Shown: positions 27,127 through 35,828 of the stretch, one piece after another
How the letters are laid out: each line of letters starts with the position of its first letter
Numbering within the stretch: the stretch's first letter is position 1
Translations under genes and position numbers: made by a program
Notes under the pieces: model-generated
What the model was told of the DNA's origin: nothing
Databases searched by the model: none
The model's input: the letters and a program-made list of their open reading frames with translations, nothing else
Assembly (NCBI GenBank): GCA_030654835.1
Contig: JAURWS010000005.1
Location: 1 to 49,813 of the forward strand
Length of the DNA stretch: 49,813 nucleotides
Source: Gammaproteobacteria bacterium
GTDB taxonomy: Bacteria; Pseudomonadota; Gammaproteobacteria; Pseudomonadales; Pseudohongiellaceae
Reading direction: 5' to 3'

Positions 27127-28455
27127 ATGCCAGCCAGTAAATACAAACCCTTGTCCGATCTGATGGATTTGCTCATGGACGCCGTCTGCATCGTCGATAC
27201 CGATGGCCGCTTTGTTTACCTCAGCGCAGCCAGCGATCACATCTTTGGTTACTCGGCTGCAGAGATGCTCGGCAAGCCAATGCTCGACCTTATCCACCCG
27301 GAGGATCGCGAGCGCACCGAGGCTATGGCGCGACAGATCAACGAAGGCCAGCCGATGAACGGCTTCGAGAATCGCTATATTCGCAAGGACGGCAGTGTCG
27401 CGCATGTACGCTGGTCGGCGCGCTGGTCAGAAGCAGACCAGGTTCGCATCGCCGTCGCTCATGACATCACCGGGCGCAAACGGGAGGAGTCGGTGCAGAA
27501 AGCGCTGTATCAGATCTCCGAGGCCGCGCATACCGCCGATGATCTTGCCGGGCTCTATCGCCTGACTCACGGGATCATCGCCGGGCTGCTCCCCGCTGAC
27601 AATTTCTTCATCGCTCTCTACGACGAAAGCAATGATGAGGTGAGCTTCCCTTATTTCGTCGATGAGTACGACGAGCAACCTGCCCCCATGTCGCTGAACA
27701 GCGAAGCGCTTTGTGCGGAGGTGATTCGCACCGGTTGCTCTTTGCTGCTGACCGCCGAGGCCACTGAGCGTGATGTCGGCCGCGTGGTGATCGGAACGAA
27801 TTCGCTCGATTGGCTGGGAGTTCCATTGAAGAACCAGCAGCAAACAATCGGCGCCCTCGTCGTGCAGACCTATGCCGGAGACATTCACTACAACGACGCC
27901 GACAAGGAACTGCTGCAGTTTGTGTCTACTCAGGTGGCTTCCGCCATGCTGCGCAAACAATTGCATGCTCGCCTGCTGTATGCGGCTGGCCATGACGCTC
28001 TAACAGGGCTGGCCAACCGGGCACTGTTCCAGGACCGCCTGCAGGGAATCATGGCAAGGGTGCGTCGCGAACACGCCCGCTTCGCCCTGCTTTATATCGA
28101 TCTGGACAATTTCAAGGACGTCAACGATGAACACGGACATGGAGTTGGCGACCAACTGCTGCAAGAAGTGGCGCGGCGCCTGCGCAGCTGCATCCGCGAA
28201 TCCGATACCATTGCGCGTTTCGGCGGGGATGAATTCGTGGTACTGCTCGACAGCATCGTCCTGTCAAACCATGCCTCGAATGTGGCGCGCAAGATCGATG
28301 CGGCACTGACTGTTCCTTTCGACCTGAACGGTCAGCAACTGCAGATCAGACCAAGTATCGGTGTCGCTGTTTATCCTGAGCATGGCGACAATGAAACCGA
28401 CTTGCTGCGCTATGCCGACGAGGCGATGTATGCGAGCAAGCGGCGTGGAGGCTAG
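27127..28455 (+). CDS. PAS-GAF-GGDEF diguanylate cyclase
   Basis: The 442-residue cytoplasmic protein has a PAS domain (about 8-120: DAVCIVDTDGRFVYLSAASD, IFGYSAAEMLGKPMLDLIHP, ending VAHDITGRKR), a GAF domain (about 140-285: FFIALYDESNDEVSFPYFVD, DWLGVPLKNQQQTIGALVVQ) and a GGDEF domain with GGDEF at 366-370 and I-site RESD just before it. It should synthesise cyclic di-GMP in response to signals bound by PAS or GAF. No membrane segment is seen. It starts two bases after the caspase-like gene with no good Shine-Dalgarno, which points to translational coupling. Its stop codon overlaps the glpD stop on the other strand within a CTAG. Confidence 0.94.
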   Translation: MPASKYKPLSDLMDLLMDAVCIVDTDGRFVYLSAASDHIFGYSAAEMLGKPMLDLIHPEDRERTEAMARQINEGQPMNGFENRYIRKDGSVAHVRWSARWSEADQVRIAVAHDITGRKREESVQKALYQISEAAHTADDLAGLYRLTHGIIAGLLPADNFFIALYDESNDEVSFPYFVDEYDEQPAPMSLNSEALCAEVIRTGCSLLLTAEATERDVGRVVIGTNSLDWLGVPLKNQQQTIGALVVQTYAGDIHYNDADKELLQFVSTQVASAMLRKQLHARLLYAAGHDALTGLANRALFQDRLQGIMARVRREHARFALLYIDLDNFKDVNDEHGHGVGDQLLQEVARRLRSCIRESDTIARFGGDEFVVLLDSIVLSNHASNVARKIDAALTVPFDLNGQQLQIRPSIGVAVYPEHGDNETDLLRYADEAMYASKRRGG

Positions 28456-29939
28456 GTTCTGCGCGCGGCCAGGTAGGTGGAAAGCGCCTCTCGCTGTGCC
28501 GCACTGAAACGCAACCCGAGCTTGGTGCGGCGCCAGAGAATGTCTTCGACGCTCTCTGCCCATTCGTGGTCGCAGAGATAATCCACTTCACGCGCGTAGA
28601 GCCCTCCACCGAAGTCCTGGCCCAGCGCTGACAATACCGGGCAGCTCTCCAGTAGCTGCCGTGTCCTGACCCCATAGCTGCTTGCCCAACGCTGCAGCAG
28701 GTCCCCGGGGACCCACGGCCAGGTCTTCCCAAACTCCGTCAACAGCGCAGCCGGGGAGCTGAACTCACCTCCCGGCAACGGGGCCAGCTCTGTCCAGGCC
28801 TCCCGCATCTGCGGAAACAGCGGCTGCAGTTTCGCCAGAGCACTCTCGGCAAGACAACGGTAGGTCGTAATCTTGCCACCATAGACAGTCAGCACTGGTG
28901 CAGGCTCGATTGCCAGCTCCAGCGTATAGTCCCGCGACACCTTGGAGGCGTTGGCCTCGTCACTGCCCAGCAGGGGACGTACACCGGCGAAGTGATGCAC
29001 CACATCTGCGGCAGTAATCCTGGCTCTGAAACACTCGTTGACGATATTGACCAGATATTCGATTTCCCACTCCGATATCTGCACGGTGGAAGGATCGCCG
29101 TGGAAGTCTTCCTCGGTAGTCCCGATCAGACTGAAATCCTGCTGATAGGGAATCACGAATACCACGCGTCCATCGCTATTTTGCAGCAGGAATGCCTCCG
29201 GCTTGTCGTGCAGTTTCGGCACGACGATATGGCACCCCTTCACCAGTCTGACATCATGGCGAGGAATCTGCGGCAACATACTCGCGGACAACTCTCCCAC
29301 CCATGGCCCGCAGGCGTTGACCAGCACCCGGCTATGCACCTGCTGTCGACTCCCGGTACGCTGGTCCAACAGGGTCACCCGCCAGAGTCCGTCTTCGGCG
29401 ACAGCCTCCACACAGCGTGTGTGGACCCGGATCTGCGCTGAGTGCTCACGCGCCTGCATGGCCACCAGCACTACCAGACGGGCATCATCCACCCGGGCAT
29501 CTGAATATGCGAAACCGTGTTTGAATTCCGGCCGCAAGGGGCTGTCTGGACCAAACCTCACGCTGCAAGACCCTGGCAGCGTAACGCGCTGGCTCAGATA
29601 GTCGTACAGGAACAGACCAGCACGAATCATCCAGCGCGGCCGCAGATGCGGCCTGTGCGGCAACTGAAAGCGCATGGGGGTGATGATATGAGGGGCATTG
29701 CGCAGCAGCACCTCCCGCTCCGCCAATGCTTCCCTGACCAGACGGAATTCATACTGCTCCAGATAACGCAGACCGCCGTGAATCAGTTTGGTGCTTGCAG
29801 AGGACGTCGCCGAGGCCAGATCTCCCATCTCACACAGCAATACATCAAGACCGCGCCCGGCCGCGTCGGCAGCGATACCGCAGCCGTTGATGCCCCCGCC
29901 TATCACGAGCAGATCATGAATTGTGGAATTTTCACTCAT
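28452..29939 (-). CDS. glpD: Aerobic glycerol-3-phosphate dehydrogenase
   Basis: The 495-residue FAD enzyme oxidises sn-glycerol 3-phosphate to dihydroxyacetone phosphate and passes electrons to quinone at the inner membrane. The FAD-binding motif is LLVIGGGINGCGIAADAAGRG, followed by SSASTKLIHGGLRYLEQYEF and, further on, GTTEEDFHGDPS and ADVVHHFAGVRPLL, all typical of GlpD (501 residues in E. coli). The frame is open upstream to 30089, but MSENSTIHDLLVIG at 29939 is the family start. There is no clear ribosome-binding site, and a TATATT sits six bases before the ATG. It is divergent from glpK, so both are probably controlled from the 98-base shared region. No glpF or glpR gene is in the window. 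Confidence 0.96.
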   Translation of the reverse strand: MSENSTIHDLLVIGGGINGCGIAADAAGRGLDVLLCEMGDLASATSSASTKLIHGGLRYLEQYEFRLVREALAEREVLLRNAPHIITPMRFQLPHRPHLRPRWMIRAGLFLYDYLSQRVTLPGSCSVRFGPDSPLRPEFKHGFAYSDARVDDARLVVLVAMQAREHSAQIRVHTRCVEAVAEDGLWRVTLLDQRTGSRQQVHSRVLVNACGPWVGELSASMLPQIPRHDVRLVKGCHIVVPKLHDKPEAFLLQNSDGRVVFVIPYQQDFSLIGTTEEDFHGDPSTVQISEWEIEYLVNIVNECFRARITAADVVHHFAGVRPLLGSDEANASKVSRDYTLELAIEPAPVLTVYGGKITTYRCLAESALAKLQPLFPQMREAWTELAPLPGGEFSSPAALLTEFGKTWPWVPGDLLQRWASSYGVRTRQLLESCPVLSALGQDFGGGLYAREVDYLCDHEWAESVEDILWRRTKLGLRFSAAQREALSTYLAARRT

Positions 29940-30037
29940 GAGGGTAATATAGCCTGCCTTGGCAAAGCCTGCATGAACTAAACGGCCACAGAGCCTAATT
30001 AACAATGACAAGCGCGTACACGCGCGGACTTCAGAGC

Positions 30038-31543
30038 ATGACGGATTTTCTGCTTGCGTTCGATCAAGGCACCACCAGCAGTCGCGCAATTATCTTCAAC
30101 GCCAGCGGTCAGCGCATGGGCGCGGGACAGGAAGAATTCCAGCAGCATTTCCCGCAGGACGGCTGGGTCGAACATAACCCGGAAGATCTTTGGCAGACAT
30201 CATTGCGCAGCTACCGCACCGCTCTGCAGGAGGCTCACGTGCAGCCCCAAGACCTGCGCGCCATCGGCATCACAAATCAACGCGAAACGACACTGTTGTG
30301 GAACCGCCGCTCCGGCCAACCTGTGTATCAAGCCATCGTCTGGCAGGATCGCCGCACCGCAGCATGGTGTCAGGGCATCAGTGACCAGCTGCTGCGGGAG
30401 GGGCGCAGTGACATCATTCGTGACAAGACGGGCCTGCTGCTCGACCCTTACTTCTCCGCCAGCAAGATTCGCTGGATACTCGACAACGTGCCCGATGCAC
30501 AGGCCGCCGCAGATGCAGGCGAGCTTGCTTTCGGTACGGTCGACACTTTCCTTCTATGGCGCCTGACAGGCGGCAAAAGCCATTGTACGGATGCCACCAA
30601 TGCCTCCCGTACATTGCTCTTCAACATCCATTCGCAGTGCTGGGATGATGAGTTGTTGCAGCTCTTCCGTATTCCTTCATCGCTACTGCCCACCGTACTC
30701 GACAGTGCTGCCGACTTCGGAGTCAGCGATCCGCAAGTTCTTGGCGCCGCCATTCCCATCACCGGCATCGCGGGTGATCAGCAGGCTGCTGCCTTCGGGC
30801 AATGTTGTTTCAAGCCGGGGATGGCCAAGAGCACCTATGGCACTGGCTGTTTCCTGTTGCTCAACACGGGAGACAAGGCGCTGCAGTCGGAGAATCGCCT
30901 GCTGACCACTATCGCCTACCGTCTCGATGGCAAGGTCACCTACGCACTGGAGGGCAGCATCTTCATGGCTGGCGCCACCATGCAGTGGCTGCGGGATGGT
31001 TTGCGTTTGTTCAAGGATGCCGCCGAAACCGAACTGCTCGCTCGACAGACTGACAGCAACAACATGCATGTCATCTTCGTCCCTGCCTTCACTGGCCTGG
31101 GAGCACCTTACTGGGACGCCGACGCACGCGGGGCGATCTTCGGGCTGACCAGGGATACCGGCATCAAGGAGCTGGTGACCGCCGCGCTGCTGTCGGTGTG
31201 CTACCAGACTCGCGATCTGCAAAAGGCCATGGAAGCCGATGGCGTGCGACCTGACACTCTGCGAGTGGACGGTGGCATGGCCCGCAATGATTTCGTGCTG
31301 CAGAATCTGGCAGACCTGCTCGATTGCCGTGTGGACAGGCCAAGGATCACTGAGACCACAGCACTGGGTGTCGCTTGCCTGGCGGGTCTTTATTGCGGGG
31401 TATACGACTCGCTGGAGGCAATCACCCGCCAATGGCAGCTGGATAAGTCGTTCTCGCCGCAAAAGGACGACGCCTGGCGTGAAGAACGCTATGCCCTGTG
31501 GCAGGATGCTGTGAACAGAACGCGCAGCAAGCTGATATGCTGA
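30038..31543 (+). CDS. glpK: Glycerol kinase
   Basis: The 501-residue cytoplasmic enzyme phosphorylates glycerol to sn-glycerol 3-phosphate using ATP, feeding the divergent glpD product. The FGGY-kinase features are present: [78 protein letters not shown] and [15 protein letters not shown]. Length equals that of E. coli GlpK (502). ATG at 30038 ([11 protein letters not shown]) is the family start; ATG at 30005 would add 11 residues of no family character. A histidine phosphatase gene follows 44 bases downstream. Confidence 0.97.
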   Translation: MTDFLLAFDQGTTSSRAIIFNASGQRMGAGQEEFQQHFPQDGWVEHNPEDLWQTSLRSYRTALQEAHVQPQDLRAIGITNQRETTLLWNRRSGQPVYQAIVWQDRRTAAWCQGISDQLLREGRSDIIRDKTGLLLDPYFSASKIRWILDNVPDAQAAADAGELAFGTVDTFLLWRLTGGKSHCTDATNASRTLLFNIHSQCWDDELLQLFRIPSSLLPTVLDSAADFGVSDPQVLGAAIPITGIAGDQQAAAFGQCCFKPGMAKSTYGTGCFLLLNTGDKALQSENRLLTTIAYRLDGKVTYALEGSIFMAGATMQWLRDGLRLFKDAAETELLARQTDSNNMHVIFVPAFTGLGAPYWDADARGAIFGLTRDTGIKELVTAALLSVCYQTRDLQKAMEADGVRPDTLRVDGGMARNDFVLQNLADLLDCRVDRPRITETTALGVACLAGLYCGVYDSLEAITRQWQLDKSFSPQKDDAWREERYALWQDAVNRTRSKLIC

Positions 31544-31587
31544 GCCGCCGCAGGTAGCATGGAGAAGTAGCACGAGGAGGCTGCAGA

Positions 31588-32196
31588 GTGAGAATACACC
31601 TGATCCGTCATGGACAGACACATTGGAACAAGGAGCGACGGGTGCAGGGACAGATGGAATCGACACTCTGTGAAGAAGGGCGTGAACAGGCAGCCGCGCT
31701 GCGGCCGATTCTCAATCAGATCGCATTCGACAAGGTGTATTGCAGCACCAGCATCCGCGCTCGGGAGACGGCTGCCATCCTCTTTGCCGACAGAGATATC
31801 GAGACGGAGTATCGCGACTCTTTGAGAGAGATTCTGCTGGGGCCTTGGGAGGGTTTTCTGCAGACGGAAGTAATGGAGAAATACCCGGAGAGCTTCGACC
31901 AATTCTGGCATTTCCCTCATCGTTTCACACTGATCGGTGCAGAAACTTTCGCGCAGGCACAGGAGCGGGGCATGCAGGAACTACAGCGTGTGATAGATGA
32001 ATCCGTTGGACAGGAAGTGGCAATCATCAGTCATGGCGTGCTGATCAAGTCGATACTGTGTCAGCTTGAGGGACGCCCGCTGGATCGCCTCTGGGAACCG
32101 CCCGTGATGCACAACTGCTCGCACAGCATCGTTGCCTTGGACAAGGACTCCAGCGCGGTCCCGCAAATCATTCAGTACGCAGAAGCGGTGCAATAA
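31588..32196 (+). CDS. Histidine phosphatase family protein (phosphoglycerate-mutase-like)
   Basis: The 202-residue protein has the phosphatase signature LIRHGQTHWNKERRVQGQ at its N-terminus, with the phosphorylated His in RHG, SIRARETAAIL with the second Arg, the catalytic Glu near LREILLGPWEGF and the second catalytic His in IISHGVLIKSIL. Members remove phosphate from small molecules or transfer it (for example alpha-ribazole phosphatase or PhoE-like enzymes); the substrate cannot be told. The start is GTG at 31588, supported by GAGGAGG seven bases upstream. It may be co-transcribed with glpK, 44 bases before it. Confidence 0.9.
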   Translation: MRIHLIRHGQTHWNKERRVQGQMESTLCEEGREQAAALRPILNQIAFDKVYCSTSIRARETAAILFADRDIETEYRDSLREILLGPWEGFLQTEVMEKYPESFDQFWHFPHRFTLIGAETFAQAQERGMQELQRVIDESVGQEVAIISHGVLIKSILCQLEGRPLDRLWEPPVMHNCSHSIVALDKDSSAVPQIIQYAEAVQ

Positions 32197-32259
32197 GCCA
32201 TTGCTCCGGCAGGTCTCTTCAACGCCATGATAATCACCCAACAAAAAGGATAAAACGCA

Positions 32260-33066
32260 ATGAACGCAACTTCCGACAATCAACCTACGTCCGCCACCAC
32301 GGGCAGCAAGGCCATAACCGCCGTCGCGCTGCTGATTCTAGTCGCCGGTCTGGGTCTCGGCGCCTACGCTCTGTTCGCCTCACTCGGGGTATGGTTTGGC
32401 ATGTGGGACTTCCGCACTGGCTTCAACATGCTGCGTACTGTCAACGCCAGTGCTGACTGGGTAGCGTGGATATCACTGGCACTCACAATTGGCGTATTCG
32501 TGGCCGCTCGCCGCATCGCGCCTGCCAGTGCGCAAAGACTGGCGACCTACGCTGCGATCGGCACCGTCGCGGCCGCGCTGGCCTATGTCGTTCCAGAGAC
32601 TTACCGCGCCCCGGAAGGGACCCCGCCCATCCACGACATCACCACGGACACCGACAATCCACCGCAATTTGTGGCTGTCGCTCCGCTGCGCGCAAATGCA
32701 CCCAACTCTGTCATCTATGGCGACCAGGCCAACTGGGACGCCACCAAGATGGCGGCGGCGCAGAAGGAAGCCTACCCGGAGATCGTGCCGCAGGTCTTTA
32801 CTGAATCAAAAGAAGAGGTTTTCAATCGCGTTCTCACCGCCGTGGATACGCTGGGCTGGGAGCTGGTCGATCAGAATCTGGCAGAAGGGCGCATAGAGGC
32901 GACCGACACGACCTTCTGGTTTCGCTTCAAGGACGACGTGATCGTGCTGATTACCGAGACTCCGAATGGCACTGTGCTGAATGCCCGCTCCAAGTCCCGC
33001 GTCGGTAGCAGCGATATCGGCAAGAACGCTGCAAGACTACGCGGGTTGTTTGCAGAGATCAGGTAA
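32260..33066 (+). CDS. DUF1499 membrane protein
   Basis: The 268-residue protein has three hydrophobic segments in its N-terminal half (AVALLILVAGLGLGAYALF, WISLALTIGVFVAARR, LATYAAIGTVAAALAYVV). They are followed by a soluble DUF1499 domain with PPIHDITTDTDNPPQFVAVA, YPEIVPQVF, WELVDQNLAEGRIEATDTTF, FRFKDDVIVLIT and the closing RSKSRVGSSDIGKNAARLRG. The function of the family is not established to my knowledge. AAGGA lies nine bases upstream of the ATG. It follows the histidine phosphatase gene by 63 bases and could belong to the same transcript. Confidence 0.92.
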   Translation: MNATSDNQPTSATTGSKAITAVALLILVAGLGLGAYALFASLGVWFGMWDFRTGFNMLRTVNASADWVAWISLALTIGVFVAARRIAPASAQRLATYAAIGTVAAALAYVVPETYRAPEGTPPIHDITTDTDNPPQFVAVAPLRANAPNSVIYGDQANWDATKMAAAQKEAYPEIVPQVFTESKEEVFNRVLTAVDTLGWELVDQNLAEGRIEATDTTFWFRFKDDVIVLITETPNGTVLNARSKSRVGSSDIGKNAARLRGLFAEIR

Positions 33067-33100
33067 GCGTCAGGCTCAGTGGTTATCATCACCGGTTTGA

Positions 33101-33319
33101 TCAACGCTGATCACGCCGGTGGTGGTTCAACCGCTTGACCAACCAGCGCCGCAGCACCGGGATATCCGTCGCCAATAAGGCTATGCCCAGCGGGATCATC
33201 CAGAATCCCAACACGGGCAGGAATCCCAGAATACCTGCGACGATCAAGATCAGCCCCAGGAATCCCCGGAGTACCGGTGGCAGGTAACGCTTGCCTTGTT
33301 TCAGAAAACGGTAGGACAT
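33101..33319 (-). CDS. Small membrane protein
   Basis: From ATG at 33319 the product is 72 residues: a basic N-terminus (MSYRFLKQGKRYLPPVLRG), a hydrophobic hairpin (LILIVAGILGFLPVLGFWMI, PLGIALLATDI) and a basic C-terminus (LRRWLVKRLNHHRRDQR). This fits a two-helix inner-membrane protein with both ends inside, similar in pattern to PGPGW-type small membrane proteins. A GTG at 33412 would add 31 arginine-rich residues that look non-coding. No function can be assigned. It is convergent with the DUF1499 gene. Confidence 0.6.
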   Translation of the reverse strand: MSYRFLKQGKRYLPPVLRGFLGLILIVAGILGFLPVLGFWMIPLGIALLATDIPVLRRWLVKRLNHHRRDQR

Positions 33320-33538
33320 CACCACAAGCCTGCGCCTGGCGCGGCTCTTTCCATGCGGACGCGGGCTGTGCCGACCCGCCGCTTGCTGACTCGCTTCCTT
33401 CTTCAAAGACACCTCATATCAATTCTGCTCTACTTAATGGTACAAGGATCAGCACTTCAACAATGCGTGAAATGTGCCCGACTGCAGCCGTGTGCTATTC
33501 TTACGGCCCGTTCAGCAGGCAACGTTACAGGTAGCACA

Positions 33539-34048
33539 GTGCTCCGATCCCGAACCCAACAAATGACGATATTCAGCGCCATTACGCTGACGGTGATGCT
33601 TGTCTCTCAGGTCGGCAGCTTTCTGGTCAACAGCATGATCCCGATCGGTAGTACGGTGGAATGGACCACCCTCGTACACCTGACTCATATTCGCAATATG
33701 GGGGGGGTTTTCGGGATGTTCCAGGGCAGAGGCTGGCTCTTCGCGCTTTTCAGTGTTGCGCTGATCGGCGGATTGATTGTTTACCTGTTGCGCAGCACCA
33801 GCGTTAAACCCTATGAGTATGTATGCTTCGGGTTTATCGCCGGAGGTGGCAGCAGCAATATCCTCGACCGGTTGATCTACGGCAGCGTAGTGGACTTCAT
33901 CAACGTCCAACATATTCCTTACTGGCACTACATATTCAACACGGCGGATGTCATGGTTCACGTAGGCCTGTGGCCGATGCTTTACCTGAGCCTGTTCGAG
34001 CGCGACGCCCAACCGACAGAAGATCAGGCTCACAATCAAGAGCGATAG
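33539..34048 (+). CDS. Signal peptidase II (LspA)-like membrane protein, divergent
   Basis: The protein of about 169 residues has four hydrophobic segments and the main lipoprotein signal peptidase motifs: THIRNMGGVFGMF (Asn conserved), SSNILDRLIYGSVVDFI with the first catalytic Asp, and YIFNTADVMVHVG with the second. LspA cleaves diacylated prolipoproteins at the lipobox cysteine. The first membrane segment has VSQVGSF where typical LspA has a conserved Asp and Lys (as in IIDLGSK), so this is a divergent form. Typical lspA sits between ileS and fkpB/ispH; this one stands alone, suggesting a paralogue. GTG at 33539 was chosen because it has CAGG upstream and gives a basic N-terminus before the first helix; ATG at 33563 is the alternative. 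Confidence 0.82.
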   Translation: MLRSRTQQMTIFSAITLTVMLVSQVGSFLVNSMIPIGSTVEWTTLVHLTHIRNMGGVFGMFQGRGWLFALFSVALIGGLIVYLLRSTSVKPYEYVCFGFIAGGGSSNILDRLIYGSVVDFINVQHIPYWHYIFNTADVMVHVGLWPMLYLSLFERDAQPTEDQAHNQER

Positions 34049-35214
34049 TATTGCGCGGCCGCCTGTGACGCTTTGCCGGGGTTGATGTCAGCGCCCAGCG
34101 ACAGCAGCGTTTCCTCAAGAGCGGACAAGCAGAACATTACATTCCTCTGCTGGCAGGCGAAGCCCATCAGGCCGATCCGCCACACCTTGCCCGCCAGCGA
34201 ACCAAGACCCGCACCGATCTCCAGGCTGTAGTTTTTCAACAGCGCTGCGCGCACGGTGGCCTCTTCGACCCCTTTAGGCACACAGACCGCATTGAGCTGA
34301 GGCAGACGACAGTGCTGTGCTACGATCAACTGCAAACCCATTGCCTCAAGCCCCAGGACCAGCGCCTCGTGATGGCGGGAGTGGCGACGCCAGGACTCCT
34401 CCAACCCTTCTTCCTGCAGCATCAGCAACGCCTCATGCAGTGCGTACAGCGTGTTGACGGGAGCGGTATGGTGATAGCTGCGCCGACTTCCCGCACCCCA
34501 GTAGTCCATGATCAGATTCATGTCGAGAAACCAGCTCTGTACTTTGGTGCGGCGCTGTCGAATACGCTCCACTGCCTTGGGACCGAAGGTGATGGGTGAC
34601 AGTCCCGGAACACAGGACAAGCACTTCTGCGACCCGGAATACACGACGTCGAGTCCCCAGCCATCCGTATCGAGTTCGATTCCACCAAGGGAGGTGACGG
34701 CATCGACAACACTCAGGCAATCATACTGCGTCGCGAGAGCCGCCAGTGCGCGTGCGTCACTGCGTACACCTGTTGAAGTCTCGGCGTGCACAAATGCCAG
34801 AACGCTGGCGTCCGGGTGCCGCTTGAGAGCGTCTTCGACCTTGTCGAGATCAATTGCCGTGCCCCATTCGTCACTGACGACGACGGCCGTCGCTCCGCAA
34901 CGTTCTACGTTCTCCTGCATGCGACCACCAAACACACCGTTCTGACAGACAATTGCCTTGTCGCCACGTTCCAGCAGATTAACGAAGGCCGCCTCCATGC
35001 CCGCAGAACCCGGCGCTGATATCGGCAGGGTCAAAGGATTCGAGGTTTTGAATGCGTACTGAAGCAGTGCCTTGATCTCATCCATCAGGCGAATGAACTC
35101 AGGATCGAGATGACCGATGGTCGGTCGGCCGATCGCCGCGAGGATACGAGGGTTCACATCTGAAGGCCCAGGGCCGAGCAGTGTGCGTAGTGGAGGATAA
35201 AAAGCAGTCGCCAT
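34036..35214 (-). CDS. PLP-dependent aminotransferase, alanine/serine-glyoxylate type
   Basis: The 392-residue class V aminotransferase has LLGPGPSDVNPRILAA at the N-terminus, SAPGSAGMEAAFVNLLERGD for cofactor phosphate binding, VHAETSTGVRSDARALA, VVDAVTSLGGIELDTDGWG with the Asp that contacts the pyridine nitrogen, and SGSQKCLSCVPGLSP with the Schiff-base lysine. This matches alanine-glyoxylate or serine-glyoxylate/pyruvate aminotransferases that convert glyoxylate to glycine. The exact donor is not determined by sequence. ATG at 35214 is preceded by AGGAGA six bases upstream, which rules out the open extension to 35244. Its 3' end overlaps the LspA-like gene by 13 bases on the opposite strand. 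Confidence 0.9.
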   Translation of the reverse strand: MATAFYPPLRTLLGPGPSDVNPRILAAIGRPTIGHLDPEFIRLMDEIKALLQYAFKTSNPLTLPISAPGSAGMEAAFVNLLERGDKAIVCQNGVFGGRMQENVERCGATAVVVSDEWGTAIDLDKVEDALKRHPDASVLAFVHAETSTGVRSDARALAALATQYDCLSVVDAVTSLGGIELDTDGWGLDVVYSGSQKCLSCVPGLSPITFGPKAVERIRQRRTKVQSWFLDMNLIMDYWGAGSRRSYHHTAPVNTLYALHEALLMLQEEGLEESWRRHSRHHEALVLGLEAMGLQLIVAQHCRLPQLNAVCVPKGVEEATVRAALLKNYSLEIGAGLGSLAGKVWRIGLMGFACQQRNVMFCLSALEETLLSLGADINPGKASQAAAQYYRS

Positions 35215-35281
35215 GATTTGTCTCCTGAAACCCCGCTCTCCCAAAAATTCAGATGTTCAGAAATTCAAACGCCCAGAAACG

Positions 35282-35308
35282 CAGAAGCCGAGTAGAACCC
35301 GGCTTCTG
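35282..35308 (-). terminator. Hairpin terminator of the ribosomal operon, after rplQ
   Basis: CAGAAGCCG and CGGCTTCTG pair perfectly (nine base pairs, nine-base loop) 24 bases after the rplQ stop. The following bases on the minus strand (CGTTTCT) are only moderately T-rich, so termination may be partial, with some read-through into the aminotransferase gene. Confidence 0.7.
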
Positions 35309-35332
35309 TCGTTATCTCTATCAGCGCTCTGA

Positions 35333-35722
35333 TCAGGCTTCGGAAGAATCGCCATCCACGCCATCAGGACGGTCAACCAGCTCTACGTAAGCCATCGGGG
35401 CGTTGTCGCCTGGACGCATGCCGCACTTGAGAATGCGGATGTAGCCGCCTGGACGCTCATTGTAGCGAGGACCAAGGGCAGTAAACAGCTTGCCAACGGC
35501 AGCCTTGTCACGCAGACGATTAAAGGCCAGACGACGGTTGGCGACACTGTCGCTCTTCGCTAGAGTGATCAGCGGCTCTGCTACCATACGCAGCTCTTTC
35601 GCTTTGATCACTGTGGTCTTGATGATTTCGTGCTCAACCAGAGAAACAGTCATGCTACGCAGCATGGCCTTGCGGTGAGAACTGTTGCGGCTCAGTTGAC
35701 GTCCACTTTTACGATGACGCAT
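35333..35722 (-). CDS. rplQ: 50S ribosomal protein L17
   Basis: The 129-residue protein starts [20 protein letters not shown], the L17 signature, and contains [20 protein letters not shown] and [20 protein letters not shown]. It is an assembly protein of the large subunit near the exit tunnel. ATG at 35722 is the family start; the frame is open to 35770. It is the last gene of the alpha operon, 106 bases after rpoA, and is followed by a hairpin terminator. The acidic tail ([10 protein letters not shown]) is a common variable end. Confidence 0.98.
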   Translation of the reverse strand: MRHRKSGRQLSRNSSHRKAMLRSMTVSLVEHEIIKTTVIKAKELRMVAEPLITLAKSDSVANRRLAFNRLRDKAAVGKLFTALGPRYNERPGGYIRILKCGMRPGDNAPMAYVELVDRPDGVDGDSSEA

Positions 35723-35828
35723 ATCTTCTAATTCCTGTTCGTACCATCGCGCCTGCTGGCACTCGGTCACTCTTCGTTAAAAACCTGATTGAATTACTCT
35801 CACGAGTATCTTGTCAGCCGATTGGTGC

